Shown here piece after piece: positions 33,872 to 45,695 of a stretch of DNA of 64,000 nt. Source of the DNA: Karstenula rhodostoma CBS 690.94 (lineage: Eukaryota > Ascomycota > Dothideomycetes > Pleosporales > Didymosphaeriaceae); NCBI GenBank assembly GCA_010093485.1, contig MU001504.1:28985-92984 (forward strand). The letters are read 5' to 3'. The stretch's first letter is position 1. The number at the start of each line of letters is the position of its first letter. A model generated the notes under the pieces. The model was not told the DNA's origin and did not search any database. It saw only the letters and a program-made list of their open reading frames with translations. The translations under genes and the position numbers were made by a program.

Positions 33872-34735
33872 ATGATGCAACATATGAGTAGGTGCGAGTC
33901 CATTCTTATGCGTTAAGCTTACTAATATACCAAAAGGAGGTCGCGGCCGATGCATTGGGTTCGTAGTCATAGCCCTGATAATTCTCATCCTTCACGGTAA
34001 GTCTCATGCAGCAGCAGCACCAGTAACCTACTCACTGCAAACCTAGTCATCACATTCACAGGCTGCACGTCCAAATTCGCAGCGACACCAATATTCCACC
34101 TCTTAACCATTCGCAAAGGCGATACCTGGCTTCGCGTCAACTACTTCGGCGCATGTTTCGGCGACGCCTCTGGTCTCCTCGCCTGCGCCCCTACCATGGG
34201 CAGTGCCGACGCCGTCGTCGCGAAACTGAACCTCGATGCCGGAAAAGCCGCCGCGGCCATCTTCCTCGTCAAATACGCACAGAAGATACAGTCGTCTGGA
34301 TTGATGCCTTGGTTTCCGCTAGCAGCAGATCTGTGCTTCGTTGTATCCGCCGTTACTTTTGTGCTCATGAAAGACAGCAGTCTCCTCTGGCAGCCACGCC
34401 ACATGAGCAACTACGCCACGTTCAAGATGGCCTTTGTGGGCATCGCGTTCTTGGTTTGTTCAATGGTGCAGATCCTCGCTTCGGTTGGGGGCATGGCTAG
34501 TGCGATCGAGATGGTGGAGAGACCGCAGTTCAAGATCGAAAAGAATATCATTGTCATCATGATCTTGCAGGGAATCGCGGGGGCGTTTCAGGCGGGTTTT
34601 ATAGTCCTCATGTTCCGTCGATGTCGGAGGGTGGAGAGGGAGATGATGCATGGGAACAGATCAAGGCGAGTGGACGGCGCTCGCCAACATCGCCCGCGCA
34701 ACCCGATGAAGCAGTCTAGTCGTAGACCTCGCTGA
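33872..34735 (+). CDS. fig1: FIG1-like four-helix membrane protein
   Basis: Resembles the Ca2+ regulator and membrane-fusion protein Fig1, which supports calcium influx and cell fusion during mating. Exons 33872-33887, 33937-33996 and 34047-34735 (introns 49 and 50 nt; the first has a TTACTAAT branch site) give 254 aa. TM1 is GFVVIALIILILH. The extracellular loop has the family cysteines in GCTSKFAATPIFHLL and WLRVNYFGACFGDASGL, then LACAP; the VNYFGAC block is the strongest resemblance. Three further helices follow (WFPLAADLCFVVSAVTFVL, AFVGIAFLVCSMVQILASV, IIVIMILQGIAGAFQAGFI), then a basic cytosolic tail. The very short first exon rests on the splice sites only. The family call is moderate. 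Confidence 0.68.
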
Positions 34736-35812
34736 GTCAAAGATTCACGCGCTCGACCTCATACATACGCTTCTGGTTTGCTTTGGGTTGCTCGGGTGCG
34801 CATGAAGGTTTTAGGATAGTTTTGGGTATAGTAGACCGCAAAGCTGCTCGTTTTTACAGTCTTGCGTTTTCACAGTTAGGTATTCTATCTCTGAAAGATT
34901 CTTTTTATTACTTTGGTAGTATTAGACTATTACTCACATCGTCAAGATCCATAACAAAGTGCGTTGCATTGCTTTCATAATCTATATCGAGCATGGAGGG
35001 CGTTAGAAGAGCGGTTATCTGACTGACTTCAATCATTGTCGATTGAAATTGACAGTCGCTGGGTAGAAAATCGAGCTACGGATGGTATTGATGCGGTCCC
35101 ACCGAGAGGCGCTCTTGAAAGTATCGTTCGTGAAAGACGGCGTGTCCGACTCTCCATGTCTGGATGCCGTATCTTATGCCTAACTAAGAAGGTAAGGCCC
35201 GACAATGAAGGCCCCCAGCCCACTAGGCCTCATATGCGATTCCCGCACATGTGTTTGACGTGCGTTGGCTTGTACTGCATTCTTTTTCAGTTAACAAGAT
35301 TGTCTCACGAACAAATGCCCCTCTGCTTACTTGTCACCATGCGCGTTAAAGTGTGTGGAGCTCGTAACGTTTTAACGACACGCTCTCACTGCACCTCGGC
35401 TATATGATCTTTACAAGGATATGCGCCACGCAATGTGTTCCACCTTTCTCGGGCGAGATTAATGCACGAACGCCAATAACATCACACTTCGACAGGCCGG
35501 GATATGAAATTCTCGCAGATCATCCCTCCTTCACCCCACCGCTAATTGGGCTGTGCCTTTAACCCTATATCAAAGAGGAATGTCGAATACCACAAATCAC
35601 TAGGTGCCCACCTACGGAGCGGACTACGAGGATTTGGTCCGTACCAGGACAATCGCATGTTCCAGGGTGGGTCGGTTGAGCGTCTGGCTGACGAATCTCG
35701 TTTTAATAATTCATAAGAGATGCCTGCTACTTATTAAAAGCTATAAGTACTCTCGAGAAACGTCGATTCAGCCATTTCGTCACGGGAGATCACATTCTAC
35801 TCGCAGGCCAGC
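34736..35812. other. intergenic, nothing recognised
   Basis: About 1.1 kb between the FIG1-like gene and the S41-type peptidase gene. Short frames (for example 35036-35407 plus) show nothing recognisable. No repeat or RNA gene identified; a mildly AT-rich patch lies near 35.69-35.77 kb just upstream of the peptidase. Confidence 0.5.
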
Positions 35813-38219
35813 ATGCATCGACGTAATCTAGTAGTACTGTTGACATGGGCGCTTCTGTCGACTCCCTTTGCAGGGGCTCAACGAACGAACGACAAAGTCT
35901 GCGGCCGAATCGCAGAGCTCCAAAAGGTAGCACACGATGCCAATCCATCAGGTACAATTCTAGTTCACCACCTGCATATGGCGTCGTTAAATCCGTAGCA
36001 GCTGTACCTGTTAGCATTCCCATCAAGCCAACACTTGATTGCCTCAAGAATATTACTGTTGGGCAAGGAAGAACCTATAATATCGACCTTATGCTGCGGA
36101 ACTTGGACCTCTATCTCGATTTCGAAACCAGTAAGCCAACGCTTGACATACAAGTACACAACTGATTTCTCGACAGCTTTGGACTCTTTGAAGAAACCTC
36201 CGCCCGACTGGCCATACCCCGCACATGATCTTCGAGCAAGGTTAGCAGAAGTGAAGTCAAAGGTCAAAAACAAAAAGTACGCGAACGATTACGAATTTCA
36301 AGTGGAGTTGTTCGAGAAGGTGTTTGCGCCTGCACACAGTGGACATCTGATCTTCTATCCTGATCTTCTTGTGAACCCGTGGTACTGGAGTAGGACCGCG
36401 TCTTTGGTCTCGATCAGCAAGGATGGTTCTGCGCTGCCAGAAATCTTCTTCCGCGGTAAGATCACTAAACAATTGCGCGAGTATAGAACGACTGACAAAA
36501 GCCAATAGACGATATCTTGAACTCTGTTACTGATGCTTCACCCTTGTCCAAAATTGACGGGCAGGATGCACAGAAGTTCATCGAGGATCTTGTATTCCGA
36601 GCGGCTTCGCAAGACCCCGATGCGGGCTACAACGCCATGTTTTACAATAAAGCATACGTGGCGGCGCACATCTCCAACGGCGGCTATTTTGCGCAGGGTG
36701 GGCGCACCAACAATATCTACCCGGGCGAGAACACTACTTACACGTTCGAAAATGGAACATCGACCACCATTGACAATGTCGCTCTGCTGAAATGGGACTT
36801 CACCGGGGCCACGGAGAACTTCTATTTCATCAATCGATACGCAGGCGGGGGTACCAAACTGGCGAGCCCCATCAAGATCCCCAATGCACCGGCTGGGTAC
36901 CCGACGCCAGTGATCACAACAAAAGACGGCACGCTGGCCGGATACTATCTCTCCGGTGATGGCTTGGACGATGTCGCTGTGCTCAGCGTGCTTTCGTTCA
37001 CGCCCAGCAGCGTAGTCGAGTACCAAGCGGTAGCTGAAACCTTCCTCGCCGACGCCAAACGGGACGGCAAGAAAAAGCTTGTGGTCGACCTCAGTGCCAA
37101 CAACGGTGGCTACATCCTCTCGGGTTACGACCTCTTCCGCCAACTTTTCCCGCAGACGGAGCAAGTCGGCCTAACGCGCTTCCGAAACAACGCGGTCCAG
37201 GACGAAGCTGTCAAGATTAACCAGAAGATCGTACCCGAGGGATTTGATCCGAGCAAGGGCGCCTTCGAGCAGGTTCGAGCATACGAGAGAAGCTGGGATT
37301 ATCGCCATGACTTGGACATCGATGGGAAGAAGTTCAAGAGCGCGGAGCAGAAGTGGGCAAATCACAAGATTGGAGAATCGAATTACAGCTCTCTTCTGCA
37401 GTGGGATTTGAACGATCCGTATCTGACCACGCAGGGTCCAGTTGCTTTTGGGACGGAGATTACGGGTTACGGAAATAGGACCAACTTCACGCAACCGTTT
37501 GCAGCGGAGGATATCATCGTGGTAAGTTGCTGCAGATCTGAATCCAGTGAAGATGACTCGATGACTAATGGAGAATTGTAAAGCTTACCGACGGATTCTG
37601 TGCATCGACCTGCTTCCTTTTCAGCGACTTCATGAAGCAAGCAAAGGTCAAATCCATAGCCGTTGGAGGATTGCCCAACACTAAGCCCATGCAAGCAGTT
37701 GGTGGCGTCAAAGGCGGCGAGCTTGTCACCTGGGATAACCTATATCGTGAAGTGTACGAAGACGCTTTCTACCTTTGGCAGGCTTTCAATCAGTCTGATC
37801 CCGACTATGTTTGGATGGACGAGACATTCTTGAACCACCGAGAATATATAGGCTACACCGCGACAGCAGGCGTCAATATTCGCGATGTCGTCCAAAAGGA
37901 TCACGTTGAGGACGGCCTCGCAGCGCAATTTGTGAGGGAAGAAGCCGACTGCCGGTTGTTCTACACCAAAGACATGATCGTTGACGTAGAAAAAGTGTGG
38001 AATAAGGCTGTGAGTGTGGCGTGGGAAGGAGGAAAATGTGTGAATGGCGGTCTGTCGGAGAGAAGTGCATTGAAGACCCAGAAGGAAGGAAGGAAGACGG
38101 CAAGGACTCGAGACAACACATCGAAGGGATTGAAGACGAAAACATTGCAAGTGCAGGAGGAGACCGTGGAGAAGAATGCAGCATGGCTGAGCGTGCATGG
38201 GCAGCCAGCCTTAGAATAA
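35813..38219 (+). CDS. secreted S41-type (tail-specific-protease-like) serine peptidase
   Basis: Large secreted fungal protein of the S41 peptidase group. Five exons: 35813-35951, 36002-36130, 36177-36455, 36509-37521 and 37584-38219, introns 46-62 nt; total 731 aa. Signal peptide MHRRNLVVLLTWALLSTPFA. The N-terminal region (CGRIAELQ, CLKNI, YANDYEFQVELF and AHSGHLIFYPD) matches the conserved fungal prodomain. The peptidase part has KIDGQDAQKFIEDL, VAVLSVLSF, KKLVVDLSANNGGYILSGYD, and LTDGFCASTC, which begins right after the last intron and holds the likely nucleophile Ser528. A Lys/Arg/Thr-rich tail after GKCVNGG is unusual but in frame. Substrate unknown. Its 3' end faces that of the DUF6594 gene. 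Confidence 0.9.
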
Positions 38220-38312
38220 GACAATATGGACAGTTTGAATATTGCTTGCAAAGTTAATATCAACGAAATGCGCGACCCGTTCCATCTCTTATATCATCAG
38301 CATATGCCGACA

Positions 38313-39335
38313 TTACGGCTTATCGCCCTTTCCATCCACTTGCATAAACACCATCAACACGGCAGTATACGCCGCAGTTGCAGCAACCACTTCGCCTGGC
38401 CGATTTACCGTAGCCGTCGACATGAGCCCCACGAAGACGCATATGAATCCAGTCATAACTGCCAACTTCTTCTCACTATCGTTCACATATTCTAGCCACC
38501 AGAGTGGTGCTAACAACATGACGAGCCCACCCAGTATGATGCTAGTATTGGTGATGAAGTCGAACCGCGAGTTGGATGAGATAGTCGTCCCAGAGGCCTT
38601 TTCATCGGCGTCGTTGCCACGCTTCGCGCGGAACAATCGGCTGCGGTGAAGTCTCCCAAACGATTCTAACCAGCGGCCAAGAGGAGGTTGCGTGCGGTGA
38701 TGGATTGAAGTCAGGTCACTGGTGTGATCAATGAAGGAAGACTCTTCCGGGGCGACAGCGCCGCGGGCCAGCCAGCTCTTAACGTTTTGGATCAGACGTT
38801 CGTCGGCGCGAGGACGAGCACGTACTTTGGCGTAGCTATCGATAAATTGATCTGTGCCGTTAGTGAAACTCATATTCATGGGAAAATAGAAACACGAACT
38901 ATAGTGGTGTAATTGACGGCTCAATTGTTCCATGTGCGCATGGCGCTGTTGCATGTGTTGTTCGTCCCACTTGAAGCTGTCGTTTCGTAATTTTTCGTCT
39001 GGATGGGACTTCTCGACCCACTCGTCAAGCCTTCGGAGGTCATCCTCCACGCGTTTAATGCGGTCTTGCATCCATAAAATCGTTCGGCAATTGAGGTCCC
39101 CGAAGCGCCGGAAGAGGAAGAAGTCGTCCTCAGAAGCCATCCAGGAACTGAAAGCTTTGTACCCTTCGTATTTCCACGCCGAGTTACGTTTATCTTGCGA
39201 TGTGATCGTGAGAGTAGATGACGGAGATAGGTGCTGAAGAGAAATTGGTGGCGACGTGCTGGGCAGATTGGATGAAGGTTCGGTTACTGGGCCCGGGAGA
39301 GGAATAGATGCAGCCGGTGTATGATTGTATGCCAT
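38313..39335 (-). CDS. DUF6594-family membrane protein, with a likely hidden in-frame intron
   Basis: Member of a large, uncharacterised fungal family. The N-terminal part has YEGYKAFSSWMASEDDFFLF and RRFGDLNCRTILWMQDRI, diagnostic of the family, then a coiled-coil-like stretch (RVEDDLRRLDEWVE) and a C-terminal bundle of three helices (IILGGLVMLLAPLWWLEYV, LAVMTGFICVFVGLMS, ATAAYTAVLMVFM). The frame is open from 39335 to 38313 (340 codons). A 48-nt stretch at 38852-38899 begins GTTCGT, has CACTAAC 8 nt before its CAG end and encodes 16 residues foreign to the family. Removing it keeps the frame and joins LSRQLHHY to QFIDSYAKVRARP, the expected continuation. The likely protein is therefore 324 aa. 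Confidence 0.85.
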   Translation of the reverse strand: MAYNHTPAASIPLPGPVTEPSSNLPSTSPPISLQHLSPSSTLTITSQDKRNSAWKYEGYKAFSSWMASEDDFFLFRRFGDLNCRTILWMQDRIKRVEDDLRRLDEWVEKSHPDEKLRNDSFKWDEQHMQQRHAHMEQLSRQLHHYSSCFYFPMNMSFTNGTDQFIDSYAKVRARPRADERLIQNVKSWLARGAVAPEESSFIDHTSDLTSIHHRTQPPLGRWLESFGRLHRSRLFRAKRGNDADEKASGTTISSNSRFDFITNTSIILGGLVMLLAPLWWLEYVNDSEKKLAVMTGFICVFVGLMSTATVNRPGEVVAATAAYTAVLMVFMQVDGKGDKP

Positions 39336-39904
39336 TTTGAATGATCATGATGTTTGTTGTTTCGTCCTGCTCCCGCCGATTGCTCTTTAGCTGCGACTTG
39401 TCGGTTGTGCAGGAAGGCTGAGTATGAGTTCGGGGCACGATGCACAAGGCTGTGGCCCCAGAACACTTGGCGGAGGGTGTCTTGTGACGAATGCACCCGG
39501 CTGTGCGCAGCTGTGGGAGCCTTCCACTTTCCGGAAGCGTTGCGCTGTGCTGTCCTGTGCATTATTAAATGACCAATCCGAGATCCCGTTGTATCAGCCG
39601 ATAAGTCGTGGCTTCCAGGACAGCAGCAGATTGGGCCTGAGGCATCCCAACATCTGTGAGGCAACCGCTTGAGGGACCTTGGTGTGATTGACTCACGTTG
39701 CCTCGTTGAGGGCGGACGGCGCCATGTGAACGAATATAATACAGACGAAAGTTGCAAAGAATGAATAGCTTTCAGCCTGCGACCTGACCGGTTTCACGTC
39801 CTCGCCCCCGCTCGACTGCTGAACACAGCCAACGCTACGGATTCCGCCCTGCATAAGGTCAGCTATTCTGTTACAGCGCCTCTCGCCCTGAAATTACAGC
39901 GGCG
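39336..39904. other. divergent intergenic region
   Basis: About 570 bp between the DUF6594 gene (minus) and the disordered-protein gene (plus); both promoters must lie here. No motif or repeat identified. Confidence 0.5.
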
Positions 39905-40723
39905 ATGAGCAGGAAGTGGAAGAAAGCTTTCAGAGGGGTCGAAGCCGTTCAGGCGTTCGAGAGCCTTGACCGAGGCGGTCATCAAAGGCCGGACCCACGG
40001 TACAACACTCCAAATCGCGTGGGGCCACCCGATGAAGGTCCGCTTCCAAGTGTGCAGGATCAGATTCCACGGTACGGTCAAAATGCTTCGTACTTCAATG
40101 GCCATCCGCATTCCAACGTCTCGTCTCCATTCGGGGTCAACGCGACGCAGGCACCTGGACCATTCCAATACTCTTATCAGTCCTCTCCACCACCGCAGCC
40201 ATTGCAACATGCTCCTCAATCCTCTCCACCGCAGCAATACTCTCCTCCCGTAGCAGACTACAGCTATTCGCAAAACCAATCGGCGTACGGTGCGCACCAG
40301 GGAACAACGACAACGAACTATCACGCGCCTGTGCAAGGTTCCCCGCCTCAGATGGAGAACTACAATGCATCTGGAAATCCTCCACGGTGGCAGAATCGCG
40401 GATTTGAGGACGTCAGTGGAGGTAACTCGAGGATATGGAGCAGTCCTGGCACGCAGTACGATTCATACAACCAGCCTAGAACCGAGTATTCGCAGCGGAG
40501 TAATACCATATATGAAGGAAGCTACCAACAACAGTACGACACATGGCCAGAGCCGCTCCATCGGAGCTCAACTATGCCAAATAACAATTATCACAATTGT
40601 GCAGAGAACCTCAGCCAGTAAGTCCTGGATCTGTTTGAAGCTACCATGGACGATCGAAAACTGAATCAAAGCAGATATGATGGGAAGTGCCTCGTCTGCA
40701 ATCCGCCTTATCCTATCTCTTGA
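39905..40723 (+). CDS. disordered Pro/Gln/Tyr/Ser-rich protein
   Basis: No family recognised. The ATG at 39905 starts MSRKWKKAFRGVEAVQAFES, a short basic amphipathic N terminus. About 200 residues of low complexity follow, rich in Ser-Pro-Pro, Gln, Tyr and Asn (for example YQSSPPPQPLQHAPQSSPPQ), without hydrophobic core or signal peptide. A GTAAGT donor at 40618 and a CAG acceptor at 40674 (intron 57 nt) add an in-phase last exon of 16 codons, QYDGKCLVCNPPYPIS, ending at 40723; total 253 aa. The CxxC in that exon is the only ordered-looking motif. Likely intracellular and intrinsically disordered; role unknown. Confidence 0.6.
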
Positions 40724-41564
40724 AGCAACTGCGATACTAGATAAGAAAGTTCGTGCAGATTCAGCTAGTAAAGGATCCTGCAACGACGTCTAGGACAGGA
40801 CACGAAGAAGCGGTCATACAGTGAGGCATCTCAATGTCAGCCCAGTCGCAACGTGAGCGACGGTATAGTGGTTCGTCAGCTTCTTCCCGACGCGGGTCGT
40901 ATACTCGTGACTTCAATCAAACGCGCGAGTGTGGACACCAGCGCTGAGGCCACTCCCTGAATGTCGGGATCCACAACAAAAACTCAATCAGCTGAAGTAG
41001 TGTGGTGTTCCGCAAACTCCGCCCGGTTCGTGATACCTCAAAGTCGGAGGATACGCGCGGTCAATAGGTGGCGGACGGATAAGGGCGCGAAAAGATCCGC
41101 ATACGTGCTACACGCGTGTTCAAGTTACGTATCATGTCAATCTAGCTTTAGAGCTAATATAAAGATGATCGGGAGTTGAGTCGGCTGGCTATGTGTCAAA
41201 TCTCTGTTGGTACGACGTGTTTTCTGCAGCGATAGAAGATGCGGGAGCGTCGGCGTTAAATTTCGGAATGAAATCATTCGCTCATTCCTCCTTGAGCTTA
41301 GGGCGGACCGGCATCAAGCTACATCGCTCCTCCGCGCCCAGGAAATGATTCGGACCCACGTTTAGATAACCCAGCGTTGCCCCTCATGCCGCCTCCGCGG
41401 ATACAAACACTTTCCAGGCTGTCCAGTACGTGGTTTCGCTTGCCGAGCCCGATTGTCCTCACGCGCACCCAGTACGGCCCCTATTGAAACCTCAACTGGG
41501 CAGACAAACCCACCGCAACCCCACCATCCACTGCAAGCTTCACACGTCCTCCAGATTGTCCAGC
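40724..41564. other. intergenic, nothing recognised
   Basis: About 840 bp between two plus-strand genes. It should contain the threonine aldolase promoter and leader. The aldolase frame stays open for 45 codons before the ATG at 41565 but without an ATG. No other feature seen. Confidence 0.5.
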
Positions 41565-42755
41565 ATGTCAGAATTCGCACAATATACCGCAAATGGTACC
41601 AAGCCAACCTCGAACAATGGCCCTACGCAAGGAGAGATAGCTTGGGGCTCGCAAAAGAACCCAGCCGCCTACGACTTTCGCTCCGACGTGCACACTACGC
41701 CGACAGCCTCGATGCTGAATGCGATCGCGCAATGCTCGCTCCTCGACGATGTTACTATGGAGGATACTACAACACTGTCCCTGGAACGCTTCATTGCCGA
41801 CCTTACAGGAAAGGAAGACGCGCTGCTTGTGTTGTCAGGCACCATGGGCAATCAAGTCGCGCTTCGATCACACCTCACTGCACCGCCACAAGCGGTACTG
41901 TGCGATCGAAGGTGCCACGTCATACAGTATGAGGCTGGAGGTGTAGCAAGCTTGAGCCAGGCCCTCGTCCAGCCCATTGACGCGAAGAACAAGAAGTACA
42001 TCACATTGGAGGAGGTACAGGGACACGCGGTTATATCAGACGATGTTCACGCATGCCCTACACGCGTGATATCACTCGAGAACACGTTGAACGGCACGAT
42101 CATGCCGCTCTCCGAAGTCCGTAGGATATCCGCGTTTGCTCGCGAGAACGGCATCATAATGCATTTGGATGGTGCACGGCTGTGGGAAGCTGTCGCCGCT
42201 GGCGCAGGAACTCTGAAAGAGTTTTGCGCTGAGTTCGACAGCGTGAGTCTCTGCTTTAGCAAAGGTCTTGGATCACCCATTGGCAGTATTATCATTGGCA
42301 CCAAGGCATTCATCAAGCGCTCCCGCTGGATCCGCAAGTCTATAGGAGGTGGTCTGCGTCAGGCTGGTGTAGTAGCAGCACCAGCTCGTGTCGCGGTCGA
42401 GGAGACCTTCCTCGGTGGTAAGCTTACCAAATCACATGAGAACGCAAAGAAGATCGAGAAGCTGTGGACAGATCTGGGCGGTAAGACGTCATATCCTGTC
42501 GATACGAACATGGTCTGGCTCGATCTCGAGGGCAGTGGTATAGAGTTGAATCGCTTCATTGAATTGGGCGAACAGTACGGCGTGGTAGTAAGAGCCGGCA
42601 GACTCGTGGTGCACTACCAAATCGGAGAAGATGCCATTCGACGATTGGGCCAACTCTTCGCTGATGCGCTAAATGGCGAGGCAGGTGACCTGAGGACCGG
42701 CAAGGTCGAGCATGACCCCGAAGAACTGAAGCTAAAGGGTAAAGGTGTTGAGTAG
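41565..42755 (+). CDS. low-specificity L-threonine aldolase
   Basis: PLP enzyme cleaving L-threonine/allo-threonine to glycine and acetaldehyde. Single exon, 396 aa from the ATG at 41565 (MSEFAQYTANG); the frame is open further upstream but without an ATG. Fold type I landmarks: YDFRSDVHTTPT, LLVLSGTMGNQVALRSHL, HVIQYEAGGVA, ISLENTLNGTIMPLSEV, the PLP-binding Asp in MHLDGARLWEA and the Schiff-base Lys233 in CFSKGLGSPIGS. Closest in kind to yeast Gly1. Cytosolic, glycine supply. Confidence 0.95.
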   Translation: MSEFAQYTANGTKPTSNNGPTQGEIAWGSQKNPAAYDFRSDVHTTPTASMLNAIAQCSLLDDVTMEDTTTLSLERFIADLTGKEDALLVLSGTMGNQVALRSHLTAPPQAVLCDRRCHVIQYEAGGVASLSQALVQPIDAKNKKYITLEEVQGHAVISDDVHACPTRVISLENTLNGTIMPLSEVRRISAFARENGIIMHLDGARLWEAVAAGAGTLKEFCAEFDSVSLCFSKGLGSPIGSIIIGTKAFIKRSRWIRKSIGGGLRQAGVVAAPARVAVEETFLGGKLTKSHENAKKIEKLWTDLGGKTSYPVDTNMVWLDLEGSGIELNRFIELGEQYGVVVRAGRLVVHYQIGEDAIRRLGQLFADALNGEAGDLRTGKVEHDPEELKLKGKGVE

Positions 42756-43275
42756 ATATATGGACAATGTCTCAGCGCGGCTCGACCATTACGGAGCTCA
42801 CGCAAGGCGACTTGATAGGACACGAGCTCAAGAGGCGGTAGTGTTTAATGCACGCATAAAGCGGATTGCTCTGCAAAATTGTCTGCTCGTTCAACCAGCT
42901 GTAGACTTGCGCGCCAGATATGTGAAATTACACGATCGCAGGGCTAAGCTGAAACAGCAGGGGTCTACCATGCACACAAGAAACACGTACATTCCAAGCG
43001 ACGCATCGTACGTCATCTATAAGGGGCAAGTATCAGCGTGCATCCCATTCGCATTCCATCCCTGTCGTTGCTCCACTAAGCACGAGCTAGACCGGATAAT
43101 TCTAGTCGACACAACTACGGTGGACACCCATCTAGGCCAGAGCTCGGCATGACGTGACGCGTGACAGATACTAGTTTAGAGACTTGTAGAAGGCGCATCG
43201 ATAAGGGGTTTAAGTCCTATATCATAAGGCTACCACGAACAACAGAGTCGACAGTACTAATACATCTATCAAAAC
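42756..43275. other. intergenic, nothing recognised
   Basis: About 520 bp between threonine aldolase and the next plus-strand gene. Open frames here look accidental. No RNA gene or repeat seen. Confidence 0.5.
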
Positions 43276-44962
43276 ATGCACACCACTTGTAGCCCACTGC
43301 AACAAGCGAAGCGAGAACCGCACCAGGCAGAATTCATTGTCCACTGCCTCGGTAATTTCCATCGTTCTGGGGAAATAGACGGAAAACCACTTGTTCTTTC
43401 TGGGAACGGAGAGGTATGTTGTAGACCGCCATATGCATCACTCCCACCTCACACCATCTACAGATATGTATTGACACAGGAGACACTGGGCACCGCCTCG
43501 CGCCTCACTTCCTCCCATACCCCGGCAAGCCATACGAAGGGCTCGCGACATCCACAACAACGGACGCCGCGCCTATTCAAGATTGGGTCCCCACGCTGAA
43601 CTGGGTGTATCTGGATGCGTTCTCACATCAGCTTAAGTATGGTGTGCAGGAGGACACCGAGAGCAATATTGCAGGACCTTTTGATTGCATTCCGCAGAGC
43701 CAACACCTTAAGTTCCAGGAATGGGAAGGGTTCTGTGCCGTTGAGATCCAACCCAATAGGTGGACTATCTATTTCGACGTAGATGATGATGTATTGAGGG
43801 GAAAAGTGCCACCGGGCGCAAGCATCGTAGAGATCGAGCTTGAGAGGAGGGGATCAAAAAATGCTTTTGCTGCGCCACCGCAGACTGGGCTGTTCACAAC
43901 CGAGGTAGAAGAGATATATGACCATCTCGAGGAAGGGAGTAGGATTCCATCTTACGATGAAACGGAACAGCATCTTGTAGTTGGGACAGCTATTAGCATC
44001 ATGTGCACACGGATCGAACGGACTGAAAGGCACTTCAAAGAAGAGGTATGTTGTAAATGCTTAGGCTGCGCACCCTTACTGATCAGGAATTTCGCGTCCA
44101 GTATCTGCTCACTATACCCGGCCTATCGATGGACGGTGACAGGCTTCCAATACACACAAGATTACTGGACTCTAGGTACGAAGATTCCATTGAAACGGAA
44201 GCAACGGAGCACTTCCACTCAGAGAACATATACGAGATCCCCGAGTCTGGCCTCGCTCCTATACACGAGGAAGGTTTTATCGAAACACCAACGCCCAGTC
44301 CAGAAGACATCGATAGACTCGAAGCAGATGTTATTGCGCTGCTAGGACTGAAACCAGCAAACTTTGAGACATCTGAGTCGCTAGCCAGTGACGCATCGAC
44401 CGACACATCTCTAACCGCATCGCTTGAGACCAATGCCTCTTCGGCTCCCGATATCACGTCGAAACCTCTTCCCCCTCTTCCAACAGAATGCGGGTCGACA
44501 AATGATTCAACAAGGGCATCGACATCACCCGAACCGAGGCGACACAGCGACAATAATAGGGATAGCGCCATCGCTTTAGTCCACTCTCCTACAACCTACG
44601 CAGGGTCGCCGCGCTGGAACACGTCCCGAGCACCACGAAAGTGTATCGGCTATCGGTCATCAATGATAAATCTCGACGCCGACAAAGTGGCAGCCAGAGA
44701 GGACCTTTCGCACTCTCTAGACTTTGGCGATCGTCCCGTGCTCTCACTCAGTGCATACACCAATGTCTGGGTCGAGCCGCAGAAAGAACCCCCTTTGAAG
44801 AAGTTTCTGGAAAAGGTGAATGGTGGTAACAAGAGGATACTGCGAGGAGTCAAGAACGCGGGACCTCGAGTGTTTCGGATCAGACATCGGAAGTCCAGCG
44901 CCTTTTGCCAGGGCCAAGAAGAGGGTGCAACTGTGAGTAGGGAGAGAAGACATAGTCATTGA
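43276..44962 (+). CDS. unknown fungal protein, ordered N-terminal half and disordered tail
   Basis: I do not recognise this protein. Exons 43276-43413, 43464-44045 and 44087-44962 join in phase to 531 aa; the introns are 50 and only 41 nt, the latter the shortest in the window. The first 270 residues look folded and continuous across both junctions (GKPYEGLA, DWVPTLNWVYLDAFSHQ, WEGFCAVEI, WTIYFDVDDD, GASIVEIELERR). From about residue 300 the chain becomes rich in Ser, Thr, Pro and Glu (ETPTPSPEDIDRLEADVIAL, KPLPPLPTE, STSPEPRRHSD), ending in a basic region (RILRGVKNAG, FRIRHRK). No signal peptide or TM. A cytosolic scaffold or regulatory protein is conceivable but unproven. Confidence 0.65.
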
Positions 44963-45119
44963 CATGATTTGTTCATTTACGACTTTCGTTTCCAAAAATG
45001 TTCATTGCAAGTCGCTTAAATCGATGTCGATTATTGCCCCTCTGCCTTTGGTTCGTTGCCAAGGTCTAGCGACGCAAAGGCAATCAGATAACGCGTAAGC
45101 GCCAAACCTCCTGTAGGAA

Positions 45120-45695
45120 CTCTTCTGGGTAAAATGCCACCACTTGAGGTTGAATAAGTAACCGCATTTGAACACCAAGAAGATGTCACATACCCCCGGA
45201 GCCCCAATAACGGGGCACTGTATCATTCCCACGTTTCACAACCCCCTGTGGCAGCAGCTGTGTTTGTCCCTAGCAACGTACTATCTCTCTTGTCGGTGCG
45301 TAACTCGATGGACCCGCCGCCGCCGCGAGAAGAGACTAGCAAAAAGTGCTGAACGCACCGCGTCCGAAGTCGACGCCTTTAACTTCGATGAAGGCACCAT
45401 TGTCAATGAAGCTAATAATCATGCCGCCCTCGCTACAAACCTCGACTTTCACTCCCGAAGATATTGTCATGGTCTCAGCTTCAATGCGGTTATATGGGTT
45501 CAGCGACCGGAGCTGCTTAGGGCTTCCGGTAGTCATTGGGATTTGAGGGATGCTGCCATTTGAGGTGTACATGAACTCTTCTGCGGCTACAGACCGGATA
45601 TAACCACGGCCACCCGTGAGAGCGCAGTTGTGGTAGAAGAGGTATACTTTGTTGCCGTAATCGAATAGACCGGGATGGTTCTTAAAGCTTGCACC
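45120..45695 (-). pseudogene. GH43-CBM6 glycoside hydrolase relic (5'-truncated, frameshifted)
   Basis: On the minus strand the end of a GH43 catalytic domain (NHPGLFDYGNKVYLFYHN, GGRGYIRSVAAEEF, GSIPQI) runs directly into a CBM6-type module (LNPYNRIEAETM, VKVEVCSEGGM, AFIEVKGVDFG). After VDFGRGA the frame breaks near 45345; the module continues in another frame (GGGGSIELRTDK, LLGTNTAAATGG), hits a stop, and its last strand appears in a third frame at 45125-45205 (GVCDIFLVFKCGYLFNLKWW). The catalytic core upstream of about 45695 is missing. In intact relatives this is a secreted arabinan/xylan-side-chain hydrolase. The flanks, 44963-45119 and 45696-45978, hold nothing else I recognise. Confidence 0.78.
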
